Shown one piece after another: positions 57,717 through 64,000 of a DNA stretch of 64,000 nt (position 1 is its first letter; every line of letters begins with the position of its first letter). A program made the position numbers and the translations under genes. The stretch lies in assembly GCA_036493895.1 (NCBI GenBank), contig DASXOZ010000013.1:124001-188000 (forward strand). Reading direction: 5' to 3'. Source of the DNA: Candidatus Binatia bacterium (GTDB lineage: Bacteria; Desulfobacterota; Binatia; UBA1149; CAITLU01). Below the pieces are notes generated by a model. It was not told the origin of the DNA, ran no database searches, and saw nothing but the letters and a program-made list of their open reading frames with translations.

Positions 57717-59567
57717 GTGCAGGTGCGCGCGCCGAAGAACCGCAAGGGCGGCGGCGAGCCGCTCCGGGTGCTGTCGATCGTCGCGCTCGCGGCGTTCGTG
57801 CTGGCGCTGCTGCACATTGCGCGCGACATCCTGATCCCGATCGCACTGGCCACGCTGCTGACGTTCCTGCTCGCTCCGCTGGTTGCCCGCCTGGAGCGCA
57901 TGACCGGTCGCGTCCTTGCGGTGCTGCTGGTCGTCGCGATGATCTTCACGACAGCCGGTGCCGCCGGCTGGGTACTGACGCACCAGCTCCTCGACCTGGC
58001 GGAGAGGCTGCCAGACTACCGCGAGAACATCGTCGGCAGGGTGCGCGCGGTACAGGTCCCCGTCAGGCTTCGCGCCGTGGCCAGCGCCTTCGACGAGGTG
58101 CGCAGCGAGTTGCCGGCGGCCGCGCCGCCGGTCGCAGGCGACAACGGCCCGCCTGACGCGGCAAGCCGCTCCGGAAAGAGTGCCGTCCCCGCGTCGTCGC
58201 CCATCACGCGCGTCGAGGTGGTCGCCACGCGAGGTGCAGGCTCGATCGAGTTGATCCGCACCATCGTCGCGCCGGTCATGGGGCCGCTCGGAACGACCGG
58301 CCTCGTGCTGCTGCTGGTGATCTGCATGCTGCTGCAGCGCGAAGACCTGCGCCGACGCGTGATCCGCCTGGTCGGGCAGGGGCATATCAGCGCGACGACG
58401 CGCGCTCTCGACGACGCCGGTCGCCGCGTCTCGCGCTACCTGATGATGCAGGCGGCGATCAACGTCGTATTCGGAATCTCGATCGCGGCCGGACTCTACT
58501 TCATCGGCATTCCGAACGCGTTCCTGCTCGGCGGCCTCGCGGCGATGCTGCGCTTTCTGCCATACGTCGGCGCGTGGATCGCAGGGCTGCTTGCGATGAT
58601 GCTGTCGCTCGCGGTCTCCAGTGGCTGGACGACCCCGTTGCTGACGGTCGGCCTGTTCGCGATGGTCGAATTGCTGACGAACAACCTCTTCGAGCCATGG
58701 CTGTACGGCGCAAGCACCGGCGTGACACCGATCGCGCTGATCATTGCCGCTGTCCTCTGGACCTGGCTCTGGGGACCCGTCGGACTGGTGCTGGCCACTC
58801 CGCTGACCGTTTGCCTGGTCGTGCTCGGGCGCCACGTGCCCGAGCTCGAATTCCTCGGCGTGCTGCTGAGCGACGAGGAAGCACTGACTCCCGCGGAGGA
58901 TTTTTACCAAAGAATGCTGACCCCCGGTGAGCACGACGAAATGGACCTCGTCGAGTCTTTCCTGGAATCGAACGCAGTTGCTGCGCTCTACGACGACGTG
59001 CTCGTGCCCGTCGTCGTCGCGGCCGAACGGGATGCGCGCCAGGGAGCGCTCGACGCCGAGCAGCTTGCAGCGGTGCACCAGTGCGTTCGCGACGTCGGAA
59101 AGGAAGTCGCAGGACGCCCGGAGCCGAAGTCGGCGGGCCCTTCCGTCCGGCTCTCGGTGCTGTGTCTGCCGGTGCGCGCCGAGCGCGACGAGCTTGCCGC
59201 TTCGATGCTCGGCCGCCTGCTGCGCCAGCACGGGCTCGACGTCCGGGTGGCCTCCGCGGCAGGCGTCGCCGCCTACTGCGAGGAGCTGGGGCGCATCGAG
59301 CCCGACGTGACGGTCCTGTCGGTCGTCGCGCCGACGTCGATGCTGCAGGCGCGCCAGCTCTGCGAGAGGATCCGCAGCCAGGCCGTCGCTACCCGCATCG
59401 TCGTCGGGCTCTGGGGCGCGGAACGCGCAAGCTCCCAGGTGCGGCGCCTGTCGGATTCGGGAGCCGCGGCCGTCTTCTACTCGATTGCCGAAGCGGCCGG
59501 CGAGATCGCGAAGTCGCCTGGGCGCGACCTGCCGGCAGCCAGTGAGCCCGCCGCGATTTCGGCGTGA
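57717..59567 (+). CDS. AI-2E-type (PerM-like) permease with extra C-terminal domain
   Basis: A 616-residue membrane protein. About eight hydrophobic segments and the signature GGLAAMLRFLPYVGAWIAGL, then TNNLFEPWLYGASTGVTPIA and VGLVLATPLTVCLVVLGRH, place it in the AI-2E transporter superfamily (PF01594). A large hydrophilic loop (about 130-175) follows the first helices. The C-terminal 220 residues form a soluble extension with a Rossmann-like part (RLSVLCLPVRAERDELAASM, VTVLSVVAPTSMLQARQLCE). Transported substrate unknown. GTG start, 8 bases after the ferritin-like gene. Confidence 0.88.
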   Translation: MQVRAPKNRKGGGEPLRVLSIVALAAFVLALLHIARDILIPIALATLLTFLLAPLVARLERMTGRVLAVLLVVAMIFTTAGAAGWVLTHQLLDLAERLPDYRENIVGRVRAVQVPVRLRAVASAFDEVRSELPAAAPPVAGDNGPPDAASRSGKSAVPASSPITRVEVVATRGAGSIELIRTIVAPVMGPLGTTGLVLLLVICMLLQREDLRRRVIRLVGQGHISATTRALDDAGRRVSRYLMMQAAINVVFGISIAAGLYFIGIPNAFLLGGLAAMLRFLPYVGAWIAGLLAMMLSLAVSSGWTTPLLTVGLFAMVELLTNNLFEPWLYGASTGVTPIALIIAAVLWTWLWGPVGLVLATPLTVCLVVLGRHVPELEFLGVLLSDEEALTPAEDFYQRMLTPGEHDEMDLVESFLESNAVAALYDDVLVPVVVAAERDARQGALDAEQLAAVHQCVRDVGKEVAGRPEPKSAGPSVRLSVLCLPVRAERDELAASMLGRLLRQHGLDVRVASAAGVAAYCEELGRIEPDVTVLSVVAPTSMLQARQLCERIRSQAVATRIVVGLWGAERASSQVRRLSDSGAAAVFYSIAEAAGEIAKSPGRDLPAASEPAAISA

Positions 59568-60053
59568 GCGCGAAGTGGCCATCGACACCCGCATTCGGAT
59601 CGAGGCGCGCGATCGAGGGCGCCCGCGATCGCGCGCGAAGCCGTCGTCGAACATCCCTCACTCGCGTGATCTCGCGGTCGCCGGGCCGGCATCGCGAGTT
59701 CGCGTGCGTCTTGCGCGGGCCTTGCGCGACTCTTTCCGAGCCTGGCAAAAAGCGACACGCGCACCGCACTGTTGCAGCGATGCACGCCGGAGCATCCGCG
59801 TCGCCGCCGCAACCATGCGCCGATGCAGGCGGGCGATACGCGGGGAATGGCACGGTTGCTGCTGGTACGCCGGTGCCATGCTTCGTTCGCGTCGATCGGT
59901 CGAAGGTACCAGGCCGGCACGCGCCTTTGCGCGCGTCGACTCTGCTGCGTGCCACTCGACAGCGGGATCGCGCGGCCGCGAAGCAGGGGTGCAGTTCGAT
60001 CACAGCGCCGCGGCGCCCGGACCGGGCGGCACGGCGAAACGCGAGGTATGCAG
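59568..60053. other. about 480 bases without a supported gene
   Basis: Several overlapping open frames exist here on both strands, but their translations are Arg/Ala/Pro-rich with no family resemblance, and none has a good ribosome site. A palindromic GCGCGATCG-rich stretch lies at about 59605-59640. The promoter of the BON-domain gene must be in its 3' part, but no clear hexamers were seen. Confidence 0.5.
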
Positions 60054-60443
60054 ATGCAGATGAAGAAAATGGCAGCGACAATGGCCATCGCGGCGATCGT
60101 CGGAGCGGGCGCCTTGGCGCTCGCCCAGAATTCCCCCAACAGCTATCCAGCCGACAACTCGGGCAGGAACCAGCGTGACGCCGGCGGCACCACGCAGACA
60201 GCCGACAAGCAATCCAACGAAAAAGGCGACGTCGCGATCACCCAGGCGGTGCGCCGCGCCGTCACCTCGGATTCGAGCCTCTCGATCGAGGCCCAAAATG
60301 TGAAAATTATCACGAACGCGGGCATCGTTACCCTGCGCGGTCCGGTCAAGGACGAGCAGGAAAAGACGTCCATCGCCGCCAAGGCGAAGTCCGTCAGCGG
60401 CGTCGTGCGCGTAGACAACCAGCTCGAGGTTGCGGCGCGCTGA
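60054..60443 (+). CDS. periplasmic BON-domain protein
   Basis: A 129-residue exported protein. Three in-frame ATGs (60048, 60054, 60060) precede the signal peptide KKMAATMAIAAIVGAGALAL; 60054 has the best spacing from GAGG at 60043-60046. A Ser/Asn/Gln-rich linker follows, then a BON domain (VAITQAVRRAVTSDSSLSIE, VKIITNAGIVTLRGPVKDEQ, VSGVVRVDNQLEV). BON domains are membrane or phospholipid-associated and occur in osmotic-stress proteins such as OsmY. Confidence 0.88.
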   Translation: MQMKKMAATMAIAAIVGAGALALAQNSPNSYPADNSGRNQRDAGGTTQTADKQSNEKGDVAITQAVRRAVTSDSSLSIEAQNVKIITNAGIVTLRGPVKDEQEKTSIAAKAKSVSGVVRVDNQLEVAAR

Positions 60444-60492
60444 ATCGCGTCGCCTCGAAGACGTCGCCGCTCAAGGCGAAGGAGAGCAGGAA

Positions 60493-61029
60493 ATGGCCAA
60501 GAAAGCAGTATTCTGTATCGCGTCCAACGCGGCCCAGGCCGAGCGCATTGCCAACGACTTGAGGCAGGCAGGATTTTCCGGAGACGACATCTCGGTGCTG
60601 TGCGCCGATCGCAGCGGAAAGCGCGACCTCGGGCACGAAGGGCACTCCAAGGCGCCCGAAGGCGCGACGACCGGCGCGGGAACCGGCGGCGTGCTCGGAG
60701 CCGGTCTCGGCTGGCTCGTCGGCATCGGCTCGCTGGCGATTCCGGGCGTCGGTCCTTTCATCGCTGCCGGGCCCATCATGGCGGCGCTCGGCGGAGCAGC
60801 TGTCGGCGCGGCCGTCGGCGGCATCGCCGGCTCGCTCGTCGGCCTCGGCATGCCCGAGTACGAGGCGAAGCAGTACGAAGGCAAGATTCGCGACGGCAAC
60901 ATCCTGCTGTCGGTGCACGCCGATGACGGAGACCAGGTGAGTCGTGCGAAGGAGATCTTCAAGCAGGCCGGAGCCCGCGATATCTCGTACACCGGAGAGT
61001 CGTCGGTCTCTTCCCGCAAGTCGGCCTGA
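60493..61029 (+). CDS. general stress protein 17M-like glycine-zipper protein
   Basis: A 178-residue protein. An N-terminal GSP17M/YflT-like domain (VFCIASNAAQAERIANDLRQ, FSGDDISVLCAD) is followed by a Gly/Ala-rich glycine-zipper membrane region (EGATTGAGTGGVLGAGLGWL, then GAAVGAAVGGIAGSLVGLG). A C-terminal repeat of the first fold ends in GARDISYTGE. Common in stress-induced loci. ATG 60493 has GGAGAGCAGGA upstream. It shares a stress-related cluster with the BON and ferritin-like genes. Confidence 0.85.
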   Translation: MAKKAVFCIASNAAQAERIANDLRQAGFSGDDISVLCADRSGKRDLGHEGHSKAPEGATTGAGTGGVLGAGLGWLVGIGSLAIPGVGPFIAAGPIMAALGGAAVGAAVGGIAGSLVGLGMPEYEAKQYEGKIRDGNILLSVHADDGDQVSRAKEIFKQAGARDISYTGESSVSSRKSA

Positions 61030-61040
61030 AGAGAGGCCGG

Positions 61041-61076
61041 GCGCGGAGAAGGAGTGGATCCACTCCTTCTCCGCGC
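61041..61076. terminator. 36-bp perfect palindrome
   Basis: Arms of 16 bases flank a central GATC: GCGCGGAGAAGGAGTG pairs with its complement ending at 61076. It is a strong hairpin 11 bases after the stress-protein stop, without a T-run. It is probably a terminator or transcript-stabilising element, or a binding site for a dimeric protein. Confidence 0.7.
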
Positions 61077-61145
61077 GTCGCTCAAAGAACAGCGTCGAGA
61101 GTATCTCGCTTCTCCGATGGTGGGGCGGGGTGATATGGGTCACCC

Positions 61146-61733
61146 ATGGAGAGTGCGAACGAGCTTTGGCTGGTGCGGCACGGGGAGACCGAGTGGAGCG
61201 CCAGCGGGCGGCACACGAGTTTTACCGACCTTGCCCTCACCGACAAAGGACGGCAGGCCGCCATCGAAGCCGGGCGGCGTCTGGCCGGCATCGAGTTCGC
61301 GCGCGTGCTGGCGAGTCCCCTCCTGCGTGCGCGGGAAACCTGCTCGCTCGCAGGCTTCGGATCGCGCGCCGAGATCACCGGGGACCTGCATGAATGGCGC
61401 TACGGAGAGGACGAGGGCCGTACGACGGCGGAAATCCGCGAGCAGAGGCCGCTCTGGTCGATTTGGACCGACGGGGCGGCGGGCGGGGAGACTCCCGCCG
61501 ATATCGGCGCGCGCGCCGATCGCTTCATCGCCACCGTTCGCGAAAGCGAAGGCCGGGTGCTCGCGTTCGCGCACGCGCACATCAGTCGCGTGATCGCCGC
61601 CCGCTGGATTTCGCATCCGGTCGCCGACGGTGCCGTTCTCAAGCTCGACACCGCTGCCATTTCGGTGCTCGCCTGGGACCGCGACGGCGCCGTCCTCCGT
61701 CTCTGGAACGACATCGGCCGCCTTCCTGCCTGA
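61146..61733 (+). CDS. histidine phosphatase family protein (phosphoglycerate mutase-like)
   Basis: A 195-residue phosphatase with the catalytic RHG motif in LWLVRHGETEWSASGRHTSF, then RVLASPLLRARETCSLAGFG, a Glu in HEWRYGEDEG, and the second catalytic His in LAFAHAHISRVIAARW. The substrate is probably a phosphorylated metabolite and cannot be assigned. It converges on the protease gene through a 212-base inverted-repeat region. Confidence 0.88.
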   Translation: MESANELWLVRHGETEWSASGRHTSFTDLALTDKGRQAAIEAGRRLAGIEFARVLASPLLRARETCSLAGFGSRAEITGDLHEWRYGEDEGRTTAEIREQRPLWSIWTDGAAGGETPADIGARADRFIATVRESEGRVLAFAHAHISRVIAARWISHPVADGAVLKLDTAAISVLAWDRDGAVLRLWNDIGRLPA

Positions 61734-61763
61734 CCGTCCAGGCTCTTAGGCACGTATCTGCGA

Positions 61764-61940
61764 GCCGGGCGCCGAGAAGGGCCCAGATGCGAGGCGGAGG
61801 CGCGTGAGTGAGCGCGGGCGCTCGCCGCTCGACATCTCGCGACTCGCTCCTGTACGCCGGAGCGAACGAAGCGCCGCCAGTCCAAGGAGCGCGCGAAGGC
61901 GCGCGCCGAGGACGCAGATGGGCCCTTCTCGGCGCCCGGC
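61764..61940. repeat. 177-bp element with 22-bp inverted ends
   Basis: The 22 bases at 61764-61785 (GCCGGGCGCCGAGAAGGG...) are the perfect reverse complement of 61919-61940. About 133 bases lie between them, containing smaller GC-rich hairpins. It occupies most of the gap between two convergent genes. No transposase or target duplication was recognised. Confidence 0.85.
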
Positions 61941-61945
61941 CCACT

Positions 61946-62845
61946 TCAGTCGCCGAGAAACGACGCGAGGAAGTCGTGCGTGTCGCTGATGTCCGTGCGC
62001 GCCTGGTAATCGGCGCCCTTGCAATTGTTGTTCTGCCCGAAGGAGACGACTGCGACGATGCTCGACGTGTCGTTCAGGTAGACGCCGCCGCCGGAATCGC
62101 CGAAGCAGGTTCCGCCCTGGCCTCCCGACGCGCTCGGATTGTTGGACGTGTGCACGTTGAAGCCGCCGTCCAGCGCGCCGCGCAGGTTGACGATGCGCGA
62201 CGTCGACTTGAACCTCTGGTCCAGCTCGAGCGACTTGGGCTTGACCTCCTGGATTCCATAACCGGCCGTCTCGACGATCACCTTGTTGTGGCCCCTGCCG
62301 TGGCGGCCGGCCAGGGCATCGAGAGTCCCGACGGGCGCCAGTGACGCGAACGTCGCGATGTCGCTCGGCGCGTCGAGGACGACGACGCCGACGTCGTGGT
62401 CGGCCGGAAATTCCCCGAAATTGTCGTAGAGCGGATGGGGGTACGACGTGCCGCGCGCGAAATTCGGATTGGCCTCGAGCCACGCGCTTCGTGCTGCGTA
62501 GAGGCCGGCCGTATCGTTCGGGAAGTCGGCGCTTTTTGGAAAGTCCGCGAGGTCCACGCTCTCGTCAAAGCTGATCCATACGTCGTTGCCGCCGCTTCCA
62601 CCGGTCGTGACCTGGCCGTCAGTGCCGATCGCGAACGTGCAGTGGCCTGCGCTGAGGAACACCGTCGGCGCGAGCAGGTCTCCCGAGCAGCTGAACCAGC
62701 CGGGCTCGGTCGGATCGAAGAAGAGCATGAAGCCGACGTAAGGATGCTCTCCCGCGTCGGGGCTTCCGAACGTGATGGCGTGTGCGGCGGTGGAAAGGCC
62801 GAGCAGCACGAGGGTCGCGGCGGCGACGAAAGTTCGACGGTTCAC
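61946..62845 (-). CDS. secreted trypsin-like serine protease
   Basis: A 299-residue exported protein. GTG 62845 (GGAG 6 bases upstream) gives a signal peptide (RRTFVAAATLVLLGLSTAAH). The S1 family triad is apparent: His in VFLSAGHCTFAIG, Asp in FPADHDVGVVVLD, Ser in GGTCFGDSGGGVYLND. ITFGSPDAGEHPYVGFMLFF resembles the mature start of chymotrypsin-fold proteases. Paired Cys residues suggest disulfides. Target unknown. Confidence 0.92.
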   Translation of the reverse strand: MNRRTFVAAATLVLLGLSTAAHAITFGSPDAGEHPYVGFMLFFDPTEPGWFSCSGDLLAPTVFLSAGHCTFAIGTDGQVTTGGSGGNDVWISFDESVDLADFPKSADFPNDTAGLYAARSAWLEANPNFARGTSYPHPLYDNFGEFPADHDVGVVVLDAPSDIATFASLAPVGTLDALAGRHGRGHNKVIVETAGYGIQEVKPKSLELDQRFKSTSRIVNLRGALDGGFNVHTSNNPSASGGQGGTCFGDSGGGVYLNDTSSIVAVVSFGQNNNCKGADYQARTDISDTHDFLASFLGD

Positions 62846-62961
62846 GGAGGTCTCCTTCGCGGCCGCGAGCGGGAGCGCAGTGCCCTCTCGTGCAGCCGTC
62901 GGACCGATCGTACCGTGGTCCCCCGGCCGAGCCGAACGCGCGATGGCGCCGGCTCGCGCGA

Positions 62962-64000
62962 TCAGGCCCCGGCCGCAGCAAGCAGTTCGTCGATCGTCGT
63001 CAACTTGCGGCGGATGCGCCCCGACGTCGCTCCGAGGTCGCGTTCGCGGCGGTCGATGAGCTTCCACTGGGGCCAGCCGACGACGCGAACGCCGCGCGCG
63101 GCCAGCAGCGCGTCGACGGCGGTGCGCGCGACGTCGCCGGACGGCGATGCCGGCAGCAGCGGCAGGTCTTCGATCATCCTGGCGACGGTGGCGGCGGCGT
63201 CGGCCTTGTTGGTTCCCACGACCCCGGTGGCACCGCGCTTGATCCAGCCGGCGACGTACAGCTTCGCCGGCGCATCGTAGCCGCGATGCACGCGCCCATC
63301 CAGGTTCGGCACGATTCCGGCCCTTTCGTCGAACGGCAGCTCGGCGATCGGTACGCCGCGATAGCCGACTGCGCGCAGCACGAGCCCGGTCTCCATCTCC
63401 TCGAAGACACCTGTTCCCGTGGCCGCGGAGCGTCCGGCCTCGTCGCGCACGAGCATGTTCTTCTCGATGCGCAACGATCGCACGCGCTCGTCACCGCACA
63501 GCTGGACCGGCGAGTGAAGAAAGCGCAGTTCGAGATGCCTGGTTGCCGCCAGCGGCGGGTTCGCGCCGAGCGACGAGAGCACTTCGAGCTTGTGGCGGTC
63601 GTGGGTACTGTGGGGATCGGTGGCGTCGAGATCGCGGCCGACGAGCTCGCGGTCGAGACGGACGGCGACACCGGGCAGCTCGCCGATGTCCTCCAGCTCC
63701 TTGGCTGCGAATGCCGACTCGGCCGGACCGCGTCGGGCGAGAATCACGACCTCGCGGATGCGGCTGTGCCGCAGCGCTTCGAGTGCGTAGTCGGCGATGT
63801 CGGTCGTCGCAAGGTCGCCGGGGTCACGCAGCAGGATGCGCGCAAGGTCCATCGCGACGTCGCCGATGCCGATGACGACGGCTCTTTCGACGTCCAGATC
63901 GACGTCGAGCGACGTGAACTCCGGGTGGCCGTTGTACCACGCGACGAATTCGGTGGCGGAAAGACTTCCCGGCAGATCCTCGCCGGCAATCCCGAGGCGG
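62962..64000 (-). CDS. fprA: ferredoxin/adrenodoxin-NADP reductase (FprA-like), 5' end outside window
   Basis: The frame is open to the right edge, giving the last 346 codons. From the edge it reads RLGIAGEDLPGSLSATEFVA, then WYNGHPEF, matching FprA (GEDLPGS...FVAWYNGHP). The NADP-binding VVIGIGDVAMDLARILLR, then RRGPAESAFAAKELEDIGEL and YVAGWIKRGATGVVGTNKAD follow. The N-terminal FAD motif is beyond the window. It transfers electrons between NADPH and ferredoxin or a similar carrier. Glutamate-synthase small subunits are related, but the WYNGHP block favours FprA. Confidence 0.88.
   Translation of the reverse strand, partial: RLGIAGEDLPGSLSATEFVAWYNGHPEFTSLDVDLDVERAVVIGIGDVAMDLARILLRDPGDLATTDIADYALEALRHSRIREVVILARRGPAESAFAAKELEDIGELPGVAVRLDRELVGRDLDATDPHSTHDRHKLEVLSSLGANPPLAATRHLELRFLHSPVQLCGDERVRSLRIEKNMLVRDEAGRSAATGTGVFEEMETGLVLRAVGYRGVPIAELPFDERAGIVPNLDGRVHRGYDAPAKLYVAGWIKRGATGVVGTNKADAAATVARMIEDLPLLPASPSGDVARTAVDALLAARGVRVVGWPQWKLIDRRERDLGATSGRIRRKLTTIDELLAAAGA

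Noticed and set aside
59564..60178. 204-residue frame and others in the gap before the BON gene
   Set aside because: Arg/Ala-rich, no family match, and it overlaps the signal peptide of the BON protein in another frame.

Overview
This is a GC-rich (by eye about two thirds G+C) bacterial chromosomal window. It looks like the origin-proximal part of a deltaproteobacterial-type genome (Desulfobacterota, Binatota or Myxococcota in the broad sense). That placement is inferred from the order parA-parB followed by an ATP synthase cluster with two b-type subunits (b' and b), a Cys-type CcmE, and secreted proteins with Cys-rich DSDC-type modules. No 16S gene or other decisive marker is present, so the lineage is a guess.

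Bases 1-20.8 kb are all on the + strand, as expected for a leading-strand arm next to an origin. They hold the end of gyrA, then gpsA, the rpmH-rnpA-yidD-yidC-jag-mnmE-mnmG-rsmG cluster, two perfect parS sites, parA-parB, and atpF'-F-H-A-G-D-C without the a and c subunit genes. A YyaL-type thioredoxin-fold protein and an L,D-transpeptidase follow, ending in a clear intrinsic terminator. dnaA and oriC are not in the window and may lie to the left of it.

From 20.9 to 28.8 kb the genes run on the - strand. They comprise a small conserved hypothetical with a possible HTH-like tail, an odd S24/LexA-fold protein with a near-consensus promoter that leaves almost no leader, glutamate-cysteine ligase, a cytochrome c maturation operon (ccmE-ccmF-ccmH-ccmI-like), yacG, an enoyl-CoA hydratase and tRNA-Gly(CCC). 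From 28.8 to 44.4 kb lie DNA repair and housekeeping genes on both strands: dCMP deaminase, a UvrA-family protein, pgeF, a lipoyl-less E2 acyltransferase, a PcrA/UvrD helicase, rlmE, a SIMPL protein, gloB, a GT-C membrane glycosyltransferase, coaE and an AMP-forming acyl-CoA synthetase.

From 44.5 to 64 kb are a secreted Cys-rich alpha/beta hydrolase, a TPR protein, ddl, a LysR regulator, an LLM flavin oxidoreductase, an Smr-domain protein, a beta-propeller protein, a CDP-alcohol phosphatidyltransferase, and a lipoprotein whose N-terminus is built from a DNA repeat. These are followed by a DEDDh exonuclease/UvrC-like fusion, a YdjC/HpnK-like deacetylase, and a stress cluster (ferritin-like protein, AI-2E-type permease, BON protein, general-stress glycine-zipper protein). 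The window closes with a phosphatase, a secreted trypsin-like protease and the 3' part of a ferredoxin-NADP reductase gene.

The most distinctive non-coding feature is a set of short GC-rich palindromic tandem repeats (29 bp x5, 23 bp x3-4, 30 bp x3) and long perfect inverted repeats at gene junctions, several of them touching or spanning stop codons. I saw no CRISPR array, prophage, transposase gene or classical defence island.
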